DNA of 64,000 bases. It comes from Devosia sp. Root685 (lineage in GTDB: Bacteria > Pseudomonadota > Alphaproteobacteria > Rhizobiales > Devosiaceae). The translations under genes and the position numbers were made by a program. Of this stretch, positions 9,294 through 17,321 are shown piece by piece; within the stretch, counting starts at the first letter, position 1; each line of letters opens with the position of its first letter. The stretch spans positions 312,871-376,870 of the forward strand of contig NZ_LMHK01000001.1 in the NCBI RefSeq assembly GCF_001427875.1, read 5' to 3'. The notes under the pieces were generated by a model. It saw nothing but the letters and a program-made list of their open reading frames with translations, was not told the DNA's origin and did no database searches.

Positions 9294-10741
9294 GCCATCC
9301 AGTCTCCGATGAGATAATCGAGCGCGCGGTCGAAGCGAATATGCGGCAGCACCGCTTCGCCATCCGCATTGGCCTCGAGTTTTTGCGGCGGGGTGAAGCG
9401 CAGGAAGTTCAGCGCCACGGGCTGGCCATTCTCGAACAGTGAATCCGGACGTTCCGGCAAGTCACCGGGAAACAAGGCGATTTCGGTTTTGCCGTCATAG
9501 ACCGTGCCGTCCAGTTCCTCGCCGGCCTGCGGCGTGCCGATCAGCGTCGGCAGCGTCTCGCCCCCTTCGCGGATCGTGCCTTCGCTGGTGGCGCGAATGG
9601 CGGCGAGGGCGAGAGATTTCGTTTCGGCCCCGGCAAAGCGCGCCCGCTTGCTGGCATTGCCGACCAGGCGATTGAGAATGGCTTCGAGCCGGTCATGACT
9701 TGTGTGATGCACATGATCCGCCTTGGTCGCGGCGAACAGAATGCGGTCGATGCGGCGGCTGAAGGGGCGGAGCAGGGGATTGGCCTCGCCCTGGCGGAAA
9801 CAGCCGAGAACGGCTGTCAGCGCGGTTTCGAGGTCGGCGACGGCGGCGGGGCCGGTATTCAGCGCCCGCAGCGTATCGACCAGCACCACCTGCCGGTCGA
9901 GCCGGGCAAAGTGATCGCGGAAAAAGGGGCGGATCACCTGCGCCTTATAGGCCTCATAGCGGTTTTCCAGCATGGCATAGAGGCTATTGCCGCGGATTGG
10001 TTTTTCCGGCCGCGGCAATGGCGCGAATGTCAGGGCGGGCGAGCCTTCGAGGTCCCCCGGCAGCAGGAAACGGCCCGGTGGCAGGGTGGACAGCGCGCCA
10101 TGCTCGCGGCTGCGGCGCAGATAGGTGGTGAAGGCCGAGGCCAGCCGTTCGGCATCGGGATCGTTCGCGTCTTTTAGCACATCGGTGCTGTCCAGTTCGG
10201 ACAGGAAAGTCGCCGCCTCATCCGCATGTCCCGGCTGCCGCGCGCGCTCCAGCGCTTCTGCGCTCCATTCGGCAAAACTCTTGCCGAGCAGCGGAAGGTC
10301 GAGGAGCCATTCGCCTGGATAGTCGACGATGTCGAGATTGAGCGTGGCCGGGCCCGAAAATCCGGCCCACCATTTGGCCGACTGGAATTTCAACACGATC
10401 CGGAGCTGCGAAATCCGCCGGGTGCTTTCCGGCCAGGTCGCCGTTTTCCCCGTCAGCGCCGCCATATGCTGCTCATAGGCAAAGCGCGGAATGGTCGCGT
10501 CCGGATATTCCGCCAGCTTTGCGCCGATGAACCGGCCTTCGGCCAGCGGCGAAAAGCCGGGCAGGCGGCCCTGCGTGAGGAGGTTATGGATCAGCGCGGT
10601 AATAAAGATGGTCTTGCCAGCCCGGCTGAGGCCGGTCACGCCCAGCCGCAGGGTCGGGGTGAGAACGCCCGTGGCGCTGTCGGCAAGGTTGGACAGGGCA
10701 ATGCCCAACTCGTCAGTAATCGTGGTGGGCGGTTGCGGCAA
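9290..10741 (-). CDS. YcjX-like DUF463 P-loop GTPase
   Basis: This 483-residue protein carries the Walker A motif GLSRAGKT near residue 37, the LDIVDYPGEWLLDLPLL switch/Walker B segment characteristic of YcjX, and FAATKADHVHHTS as the NKxD-like guanine motif. The start is a TTG at 10741. The nearest ATG upstream is out of frame and stops after eleven codons, and a GGGGA ribosome site precedes the TTG. It is followed directly by the ycjF-like gene. In enterobacteria the pair belongs to the phage-shock/heat-shock regulon; no such promoter is evident here. Confidence 0.85.
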   Translation of the reverse strand: MPQPPTTITDELGIALSNLADSATGVLTPTLRLGVTGLSRAGKTIFITALIHNLLTQGRLPGFSPLAEGRFIGAKLAEYPDATIPRFAYEQHMAALTGKTATWPESTRRISQLRIVLKFQSAKWWAGFSGPATLNLDIVDYPGEWLLDLPLLGKSFAEWSAEALERARQPGHADEAATFLSELDSTDVLKDANDPDAERLASAFTTYLRRSREHGALSTLPPGRFLLPGDLEGSPALTFAPLPRPEKPIRGNSLYAMLENRYEAYKAQVIRPFFRDHFARLDRQVVLVDTLRALNTGPAAVADLETALTAVLGCFRQGEANPLLRPFSRRIDRILFAATKADHVHHTSHDRLEAILNRLVGNASKRARFAGAETKSLALAAIRATSEGTIREGGETLPTLIGTPQAGEELDGTVYDGKTEIALFPGDLPERPDSLFENGQPVALNFLRFTPPQKLEANADGEAVLPHIRFDRALDYLIGDWMA

Positions 10742-10836
10742 AGCTCATTTCCCCATGCGTCCCTGCAAGTTAGGGACTGGGGGGCCGTTTGCAAGGGCGA
10801 AGGCGGCGCGACGCTGACGCACCGCCTCGCAAAGTG

Positions 10837-11748
10837 TTATGGCCTGCCGATCTCGCTGAGATCGTAGGGCGTCGTTTGGTAGATCTCGTTGATCCAGTTC
10901 TGGAACAGCAGATGGGCGTGGCTGCGCCAGCGGTTTTCCGGTTCGGCTGACGTATCGCCGTTGGGGAAAAGATTGGCGGGCGCCACTGGGTCGAGCCCGG
11001 CTTTGACATCGCGCTCATATTCATCGGCCAGCGAGCGGTTGTCATATTCGAGGTGATTGAGGAAATAGACCGACTTTCCGGCCTTTTCGCCAAGCATGCA
11101 AAGGCCGATATCGCTATCGACAAGCACTTCGAGATCATCCCCGACGCTGGCGCGGTCGATATCGTTATAGCGCGAGACCGGGATCATCGGGCTATCCGAC
11201 AGGCCACGGAGGAATGGCGAGCGCGCGTTGACGATGCGATGGCGGTAGACGCCAAAGGCCTTCTCGTCCATGCGATAGCGCTTTACGCCGTGGAAATGGT
11301 GTAGGGCGGCCTGTGCGCCCCAGCAAATGAACATGGTGTGGTGCACATTGGTGCGCGTCCACGCCATGATTTCCAGCATCTCGTTCCAGTAGCGCACATC
11401 CTCGAACGGAATATGGGCGATGGGGGCGCCGGTGACGATAAAGCCGTCGAACTTGCGTTCCTTCACCTCTTCCCAGGTGTGGTAGAACGTCTTCAGATAG
11501 TCTTCGGACGTGTGCTTGGACTGGTGTTCGGTGATGCGCACGAGCGAGAGGTTGATCTGGAGCGGCGTGGCCCCGATCAGCCGCGAAAACTGCGTCTCGG
11601 TGCGCTCCTTGTTCGGCATCAGGTTCAAAAGGCCGAATTCGAGCGGGCGAATATCCTGCCGCGAGGCGCGGCTGGTATCCATGACGTTGACACCCTCGTC
11701 TTCGAGGATTTTGCGGGCAGGCAGATTGTCGGGAATGCGAATAGGCAT
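10837..11748 (-). CDS. metA: Homoserine O-acyltransferase MetA
   Basis: MetA acylates homoserine at the start of methionine synthesis. The 303-residue protein has the canonical catalytic Cys142 ([11 protein letters not shown]) and the His233-x-Glu235 pair (NHLEYD), with the conserved start [23 protein letters not shown]. Residue 111, which sets acyl-CoA choice in characterised MetA proteins (Glu for acetyl-CoA, Gly for succinyl-CoA), is Ala here (TGAPIAHIP), so donor preference cannot be assigned with confidence. It lies 66 bases downstream of the P-loop ATPase gene on the same strand, across a stable hairpin. I see no SAM-II riboswitch in that gap. Confidence 0.93.
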   Translation of the reverse strand: MPIRIPDNLPARKILEDEGVNVMDTSRASRQDIRPLEFGLLNLMPNKERTETQFSRLIGATPLQINLSLVRITEHQSKHTSEDYLKTFYHTWEEVKERKFDGFIVTGAPIAHIPFEDVRYWNEMLEIMAWTRTNVHHTMFICWGAQAALHHFHGVKRYRMDEKAFGVYRHRIVNARSPFLRGLSDSPMIPVSRYNDIDRASVGDDLEVLVDSDIGLCMLGEKAGKSVYFLNHLEYDNRSLADEYERDVKAGLDPVAPANLFPNGDTSAEPENRWRSHAHLLFQNWINEIYQTTPYDLSEIGRP

Positions 11749-11792
11749 GTGAGCCTCTAGAAGGGCAAAGAAAAGCGGAGTTCAGGCATGTG

Positions 11793-11815
11793 GCGCGTCC
11801 CCTTGGGGCACGCGC
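11793..11815 (-). terminator. Hairpin between the P-loop ATPase gene and metA
   Basis: The arms GCGCGTCCCC and GGGGCACGCGC form a strong stem-loop whose outer end touches the stop codon of the upstream gene. On the minus strand a weak T-rich run (CTTTTCTTTG) follows about 18 bases later. It is a possible partial terminator that would separate metA expression from the ATPase gene. Confidence 0.4.
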
Positions 11816-12681
11816 TAACGCATTCGCTTTTCGATGGCGGCGGCGACCAGATCGACGAATTCGTCTCCGTCGCGCACCATGGCCAGGTCCGAAGCCTCGA
11901 CCGTATAGCCAAAATTGTCGGCCAGCGCCTGATAGCGCGGCAGGCGATTGTGCAGCAGCGCCTCAAACCCCCAAGCGCCGAACTGTGCCGGGTCAACGTC
12001 GTCGTCTGCGCTGATGTTGTTCATCTTTTTGAACTCGGCCCATTTCTCGACGAGGAAGGAGGGCCGGTAATACATCGGCTTGGGGCTCTGCTTGAAGCGG
12101 CGCACCAGTTCGTCCGTGTCCTTGTCGGTGCCGCGAATATAGAGCAGCAGCGTATTGTCCGCGAGCGCCTTCACCACAGGGTCTTCGGCGTTCTCATGGT
12201 CGATGACCTCGATCAGCGAGCCGCCGGTATCGGCGATGAAGTCATCGTAACCATAGAGCGTCTTGGCGCGCTCGATGAAGTGGCGGACATCGAGCAAGGC
12301 GGAAATCTCAGCCACACGATGCTGTTCCTGCCGGCGCTGATATTCGCTGAGCGGCAGGCCGCCGAGCTTTGGATCGCCGGGCGTGCCGAGATAGCTCGAA
12401 AGCGGGTCGAGATTGTCGAAGGTGATGTTGGACGAGATATAGATCGAGTCCGAGCGCAAGAGCTGCGCCAGGAACGGCACCTTCATGGCCTCGGCCTTGA
12501 AATTATCGACGATGAACTCGCCCATGTGGCGCGTGCCGATGCGATAATCGACCGAGTAGTGGAACCAGCGGTTCTTTCGCAAGAGGTTCGACAGCCGTGT
12601 TTTGCCCACGCCAGCCATGCCGAAAACCGTGATGGCACGGCGCTGCGCATTGATGAACTGGTCGGGCGTTTCAAACAGCAT
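11815..12681 (-). CDS. P-loop ATPase of unknown function
   Basis: This 288-residue soluble protein has a clear Walker A motif, GMAGVGKT (residues 21-28), directly after a beta strand, and ISALLDVRHFIERAKTLYGYDDFIADTGGSLIE in the middle with DTGG as a possible Walker B or product-binding loop. The fold resembles adenylate or shikimate kinase-like NTPases. I do not recognise a named family member. Close homologues are, from memory, annotated simply as ATPase in Hyphomicrobiales. It lies upstream of metA on the same strand, but nothing in it points to methionine metabolism. Confidence 0.75.
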   Translation of the reverse strand: MLFETPDQFINAQRRAITVFGMAGVGKTRLSNLLRKNRWFHYSVDYRIGTRHMGEFIVDNFKAEAMKVPFLAQLLRSDSIYISSNITFDNLDPLSSYLGTPGDPKLGGLPLSEYQRRQEQHRVAEISALLDVRHFIERAKTLYGYDDFIADTGGSLIEVIDHENAEDPVVKALADNTLLLYIRGTDKDTDELVRRFKQSPKPMYYRPSFLVEKWAEFKKMNNISADDDVDPAQFGAWGFEALLHNRLPRYQALADNFGYTVEASDLAMVRDGDEFVDLVAAAIEKRMR

Positions 12682-12800
12682 GTTTCTGGCTTCTCAAGTC
12701 GGGCAGGCTTTAGAGCAATACCCGTATTTACACAAGGTTGTGCAGGTATTTGCGCGGCCTTGCGGTCCATTTCAGGTTTGAACCGTGGCCCCACAGTATC

Positions 12801-12919
12801 CCTCATGGTGAGGTGCGCAACGCAGTGGAGCCTCGAACCACGAGGACGTGCCCCGATGCTGCAACGCCACGCCCCCGTGGTTCGAGGCTTTGCTGGCGCA
12901 AAGCACCTCACCATGAGGG
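12801..12919. repeat. Paired intergenic repeat, 'CCTCATGGTGAGG' family
   Basis: A left unit (CCTCATGGTGAGG, linker, CCTCGAACCACGAGG) is followed by an inverted right unit ending in CACCTCACCATGAGGG. Each unit joins two short palindromes through a linker like TGCGAAGCGCAGCG. The same element occurs paired at 33206-33322 and singly at 53985-54036 and 56102-56155. Here it fills most of the 430-base gap between the ATPase gene and the flgE promoter. The rest of that gap (12682-12800) shows nothing I can name. Confidence 0.8.
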
Positions 12920-13042
12920 CCACGAGGCAACGGCGCGAAGGCGGCATTTTTTTCCATACGCCGCGCCCTTTTCTGCCGACCGGCAGGGTGGGTGGCTCTC
13001 TCCAGAGTCCAAAACACTAGTTAATTCATATGGTTAACAAGT

Positions 13043-13058
13043 TGGCATTGCCCTTGCA
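13043..13058 (+). promoter_or_regulatory. Sigma-54 promoter of flgE
   Basis: TGGCATTGCCCTTGCA fits the -24/-12 consensus TGGCAC-N5-TTGCA, with GG at 13044-13045 and GC exactly ten bases later at 13056-13057. Transcription would start near 13069, about 43 bases before the flgE ATG. The hook gene is a sigma-54 target in Caulobacter-type cascades. Confidence 0.8.
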
Positions 13059-13111
13059 TTGCTTAGGGCAAACAGGCGCTTGCCTCGTCTTTTGGGGAAC
13101 TGGAGTTTTAA

Positions 13112-15229
13112 ATGGGTATTTTTGGCGCTCTTCAAAGTGCGGTGTCCGGCCTCAAGGCCCAGTCGCATGCGATGGAGAACATTTCGGGCAATATCGCCAA
13201 TTCGCAGACGATTGGCTACAAGCGGATCGACACCAGCTTTGTCGATATGATCCCCGACGCGCCCGTCAAGCAGCAGATTGCCGGCGCGGTCTCCTCCTAT
13301 TCGCGCTCGATGAATACGCTGCGCGGCGACATCCAGAACGCCGAAACCGAAACCTACATGGCCCTCAACGGCAATGGCTTCTTCGTTACCGAAAAGGCCG
13401 ATGGTTCGGGCGGTACTTTCTATACACGCCGCGGTGACTTCGACATCGATCGCAATGGTTACCTCGTCAACGGCGCAGGCTACCGCCTGACCGGCCTTGA
13501 TATGGAGAATGGCGTCGTGACCGGTTCGGTCGCCCAGGCGGTCAAGATCGACAACGCCTTCCTGCCGGCCAAGCGCTCGACCACCATCAACTACCAGCTC
13601 AACCTGCCGCAGACGCCGAAGACGGCGACCTATGTCTCGACGACGCCGGGCAGCGAACTGCTGAAGCCCTGGAGCTATTCGGGCGACGTGCAGGGTTCGC
13701 CCGTCGCGCCCAAGATTACCGGTACGCCGGTCGCGCCGACCACCATCCCGGCCTATGGCTACGGCAATATCGTGACTGGCTCGGCGTTGGCCTCGACGTT
13801 GGTAGGCTTTGGCAACACTCTCGACGTCAACATTAACGGCGTTCCCACCACCTTTACGTTCGATACGACTGGCCTTGGTGGCGCAACGGATGTGGACGCA
13901 ACTGGCACTGTGGCTGATATGCTTGCCGATATGCAGGCTCAGCTGCAAGCTGTTGCTGGTCAGGGCACTGCCAAGGTTGGCATCAAGGACGGGCGCGTTT
14001 TCGTTCAGTTGGCGCAGGGCAACACGGATCCGATGTCCTTTACTGGCACCCCTGCGGGTCTCCTGGGCTTGAGCTCGGTCACCTCCGCCGTCACCACCGG
14101 CAACGTCACTGCCGCCAATATGCCGGCCGACCTGATGGGCATTCATGGCCAGCAGCTGGAAATCACCGTCGGCGGTGTCACCCGCAAGTATATGCTCGAT
14201 GCGACCGGCACGCTGACGGCCGGCTCGGGCATCGTCAAGGTCGATGCGACCGGCACGCTCAAGGAAATGCTCGACGTTATCCAGGCCGATCTGCGCGCTT
14301 ATGGTGGCCCAGGCGCCAGCGGTGCGACCGCCGCGTGGGATCCTACCGGCGGCCTCGTCGTTGACTTCCCGGGCAATTATCGCTCCGACGTCAATATTGC
14401 CGGTCCGGCCGCGACGACGCTTGGTATCGCGCAGTCCGTCGCCGCCTCGACCGGCACGCTCTCCACTGTCTCCGCTGCCAATTCCGAACTTTTCGTCAAG
14501 GAATCCATCTCCGGCGGCGGCATCACGGTCTATTCGCAGACCGGCGAGCCGGTGAACGTGCAGATCCGCTGGGCCAAGGTTTCGGACGAGGCTGGCATTG
14601 CCACCTGGAGCATGTTCTACGCCTCGGACTCCGCGCCGGGCGCCACCAATGCCTGGACCAAGTTGGCTGACTACACCTTCGACGAAGGCGTGCTCTCGGG
14701 TGTGGCCGGTGGTTCCGGGGTTACTGTCAGCGGCACCGAACGTCTGGCGATCAGCAACCTCACGGTCAATGGCCGCAGCTTCGGCTCGCTCACCATGGAT
14801 CACGGCCTCAAGGGCATGACCCAGTTCGCCGATAATTCGGGCATGGCTTCCACCACCAAGTTCACGCAGGACGGGTACGGCGCTGGCGAGTTCATCTCGG
14901 TTGGCGTGTCCGACGAAGGCCAGGTGATCGCATCCTACACCAACGGCGAAACCCGTGCCGTGGCGCAGATCATCACTGCCAGCTTCTCCAATCCTAATGC
15001 CCTAAAGCGCGGCGATGGCGGCACCTACACGGCCACCACCGAATCCGGCGAGCCGATCATCAACCAGTCGGGCGAAGGCATCGTGGGTTCGTCCACCGAA
15101 GCTTCCAACACTGACATCTCGGAAGAGTTCACCAAGCTGATCGTCACCCAGCAGGCCTATTCGGCCAATACCAAGATCGTGACCGCAGCCGACGAGATGC
15201 TCAAGCAAGCTCTCAGCATGATCCGCTGA
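13112..15229 (+). CDS. flgE: Flagellar hook protein FlgE, enlarged
   Basis: FlgE polymerises into the hook, the universal joint of the flagellum. The N-terminal axial motif (MGIFGALQSAVSGLKAQS, then the ANSQTIGYKRIDTSF segment) and the C-terminal QQAYSANTKIVTAADEMLKQAL are standard. At 705 residues it is far longer than a typical hook protein of about 400. The extra length is a central insert (about residues 212-452) holding two related units of roughly 100 residues. These start at NTLDVNINGVPTTFTFD (about 235) and QQLEITVGGVTRKYMLD (about 347), each continuing with VDATGT and a helix. The insert should project from the hook surface. It is driven by a sigma-54 promoter and starts at an ATG preceded by GGAG. 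Confidence 0.95.
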   Translation: MGIFGALQSAVSGLKAQSHAMENISGNIANSQTIGYKRIDTSFVDMIPDAPVKQQIAGAVSSYSRSMNTLRGDIQNAETETYMALNGNGFFVTEKADGSGGTFYTRRGDFDIDRNGYLVNGAGYRLTGLDMENGVVTGSVAQAVKIDNAFLPAKRSTTINYQLNLPQTPKTATYVSTTPGSELLKPWSYSGDVQGSPVAPKITGTPVAPTTIPAYGYGNIVTGSALASTLVGFGNTLDVNINGVPTTFTFDTTGLGGATDVDATGTVADMLADMQAQLQAVAGQGTAKVGIKDGRVFVQLAQGNTDPMSFTGTPAGLLGLSSVTSAVTTGNVTAANMPADLMGIHGQQLEITVGGVTRKYMLDATGTLTAGSGIVKVDATGTLKEMLDVIQADLRAYGGPGASGATAAWDPTGGLVVDFPGNYRSDVNIAGPAATTLGIAQSVAASTGTLSTVSAANSELFVKESISGGGITVYSQTGEPVNVQIRWAKVSDEAGIATWSMFYASDSAPGATNAWTKLADYTFDEGVLSGVAGGSGVTVSGTERLAISNLTVNGRSFGSLTMDHGLKGMTQFADNSGMASTTKFTQDGYGAGEFISVGVSDEGQVIASYTNGETRAVAQIITASFSNPNALKRGDGGTYTATTESGEPIINQSGEGIVGSSTEASNTDISEEFTKLIVTQQAYSANTKIVTAADEMLKQALSMIR

Positions 15230-15343
15230 GGCCCCGAAATGCTTTTGGAATGCGGCACATCTACCTACCGGCCTTTCGGGCTGTCTGGCCGGTTAATGCC
15301 CTGCCTGGGCGGGGAGAACCGCAGCATTCCCTTTTTATCCATG

Positions 15344-15365
15344 GTCCCGGCGCATGCGCCGGGAC
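15344..15365. repeat. Perfect 22-bp palindrome upstream of flgK
   Basis: The sequence GTCCCGGCGCA is followed directly by its reverse complement in the 215-base gap between flgE and flgK. As RNA it would form a tight hairpin about 80 bases before the flgK start. It could be a dispersed palindromic repeat or an attenuator; there is no T run, so a classical terminator is unlikely. Confidence 0.6.
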
Positions 15366-15444
15366 TCGCCATTTCTCAGATTCGCCGTGTCTTCGGCCTG
15401 GCCACTAGTGCCTTGCAGAGGTTCGGCGCCAAAGGAGACCCGCT

Positions 15445-17307
15445 ATGGGTTTGACGGTTGCAATCGGGAATGCGCTTTCCGGCCTCAAGGCCAGCCAAAC
15501 GGCGCTGGAAGTCATTTCCCGCAATATCTCGAATGCCGGCACGCCCGGCTATCACAAGCAGACGCTCAACGTCGTCGAAGTCGGCCGCGGCGACAATTCC
15601 TATGTCCGCGCCGGCAATGTGAACCGGGCCTTCGACTCCATCCTGCAGAATTACTACACCAAGCAGGTGCCGGAGACGGCCTATTCGGTGACGCGCGCCA
15701 CCTTTATGGATCGCATGCAGACCGCGCTCGGTAAGCCGGGCAGCCCCGGTTCGCTCGACACGATGCTCGGCAAGTTGCAGACGTCGCTCGATGCATTGGG
15801 CACGAGCCCGGACAATTATGCGACCCGCGCCGATGTGGTGACCAAGGCCACCGACATGGCCAATACGCTGAACCGGCTGTCGCAGGAAGTGCAGGGGATG
15901 CGCCGCGAGGCCGAGACCCGCATGGCCTCGACCGTCGATCAGGTCAATTCCATGCTCACCTCGCTGCGCGATGTGAACCTGGTGCTGGCCGACTATGGCG
16001 TCGACCAGAACACGCGCAATAGCCTGCTCGATCAGCGCGATCGTCTCGTCTCCGGTCTGTCGGAAACGATGGACCTTCGGGTCGACTATAATCCCGACGG
16101 CACCGTGCGCCTCGCTACGCGCTCCGGTGCCTCGCTGCTCGACGTAAAGCCCTCGCTGCTGGTTTTCGAACAGGCCGGCTCGCTGACCCCGACCACCGAG
16201 TTCAACGTCGATGACGCCAAGAATGGCGTTGGCAAGCTCATCATCGAGACGCCGAACGGCACCCGCATCGACCTGATCAAGGACGGCGCGATCCGCTCGG
16301 GCACCCTCGGCGCCCTGATCGAACTGCGCGATACGACCCTGCAGGACGCGCAGCGCCAGCTTGACGACATTGCCGCGGCCCTCGCTCAGGTCTTCTCGTC
16401 GGTGAAAGAAGCCGGCACGGCCGTCGCCGGTCCGCCGTCGGGCTTCGACATGGATCTCTCCAAGCTCCAGGATGGTGACGATTTCACCGTCAAGTACCGG
16501 GGCAATGATGGCGTCGAGCGCACCGCAAAGGTCGTTCGCGTCGATGATCCGGCAAAACTGCCGCTGACCAGCCCCGATAGTTTCGGCAATCAGGTCGTCG
16601 GCGTGCGCTTTGCCGGCAATGGTGTCGCCGGCAGCGTCGACATGTCCTACATCACCAGCGTGCTCAACTCGTCGCTGACGGTCGGTCCGACCTTCTCGGG
16701 CACGGGTTCGACGCTGGAAGTGCGCGCCAACGGCAACGGCACGCCGATCAATGCCTCGACCCGCTGGACCGCCACCGACCTGCAGGGCGGCCAGCTCGGT
16801 ATGCCGCTCTTCCTCGATGCCGAAGGCAAGCCCTTCACCAATTCGCTGGCCGGAAATGGTCAGCGTCTCGGCTTTGCCGGTCGCATCGTCATCAATCCCG
16901 CCGTCGTCGCCGACAATACGCTCCTGGTCAATTACAACGCGACCACGGCTTCGGGCGACAACAAGCGCGCCGAATACATCACCGAGCAGTTCAACTCCAT
17001 GCGGTTCGGGTCGAACTCCATGGTGGGTGCCAAGAATGGCGGTTTCCGCCTCTCCGGTTCCCTTACCGACATGATCTCGCAGGTGATGGAATATCAGGGC
17101 AGTACCATCCAGACGGCACTGTCCGCGAGCCAGACCAATAGCCAGACGCTCGATGCCATCACCTCGCGCATGGAAGAGAGCTACGGCGTCGATATCAACG
17201 AGGAAGTTGCCCGGCTGATGGAGTTGCAAAACGCCTATGCCGCCAATGCCCGCGTTGCCTCGGTTGTGCAGGAATTGCTCGACACCCTCATGCAGTCGTT
17301 CAAGTAA
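15445..17307 (+). CDS. flgK: Flagellar hook-associated protein 1, FlgK
   Basis: FlgK is the first hook-filament junction protein. The 620-residue protein starts MGLTVAIGNALSGLKASQTALEVISRNISNAGTPGYHKQ, the axial rod-type N-terminus. It ends with NEEVARLMELQNAYAANARVASVVQELLDTLMQSFK, the matching C-terminal helix. The region around residues 150-215 carries the heptad-rich helices typical of FlgK. AAAGGAG precedes the ATG at 15445. flgL follows after 14 bases, so flgK-flgL form an operon, probably extending from flgE. Confidence 0.95.
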   Translation: MGLTVAIGNALSGLKASQTALEVISRNISNAGTPGYHKQTLNVVEVGRGDNSYVRAGNVNRAFDSILQNYYTKQVPETAYSVTRATFMDRMQTALGKPGSPGSLDTMLGKLQTSLDALGTSPDNYATRADVVTKATDMANTLNRLSQEVQGMRREAETRMASTVDQVNSMLTSLRDVNLVLADYGVDQNTRNSLLDQRDRLVSGLSETMDLRVDYNPDGTVRLATRSGASLLDVKPSLLVFEQAGSLTPTTEFNVDDAKNGVGKLIIETPNGTRIDLIKDGAIRSGTLGALIELRDTTLQDAQRQLDDIAAALAQVFSSVKEAGTAVAGPPSGFDMDLSKLQDGDDFTVKYRGNDGVERTAKVVRVDDPAKLPLTSPDSFGNQVVGVRFAGNGVAGSVDMSYITSVLNSSLTVGPTFSGTGSTLEVRANGNGTPINASTRWTATDLQGGQLGMPLFLDAEGKPFTNSLAGNGQRLGFAGRIVINPAVVADNTLLVNYNATTASGDNKRAEYITEQFNSMRFGSNSMVGAKNGGFRLSGSLTDMISQVMEYQGSTIQTALSASQTNSQTLDAITSRMEESYGVDINEEVARLMELQNAYAANARVASVVQELLDTLMQSFK

Positions 17308-17321
17308 GGGGCCGCGTTCAG

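Noticed and set aside
11749..11814. SAM-II riboswitch upstream of metA
   Set aside because: SAM-II elements precede metA in many Rhizobiales, so I looked for one. The gap is only 66 bases and contains a simple GC hairpin and a T-rich run, without the conserved pseudoknot sequence pattern.
13021..13037. TTAA...TTAAC upstream of flgE as a CtrA box
   Set aside because: The two TTAA halves are nine bases apart, not seven, and flgE already has a good sigma-54 promoter.
15376..17229. Long open frame antisense to flgK
   Set aside because: The translation is His/Arg/Gly/Asp-rich with no recognisable domain, while the sense frame is unmistakably FlgK. It is a codon-bias shadow.
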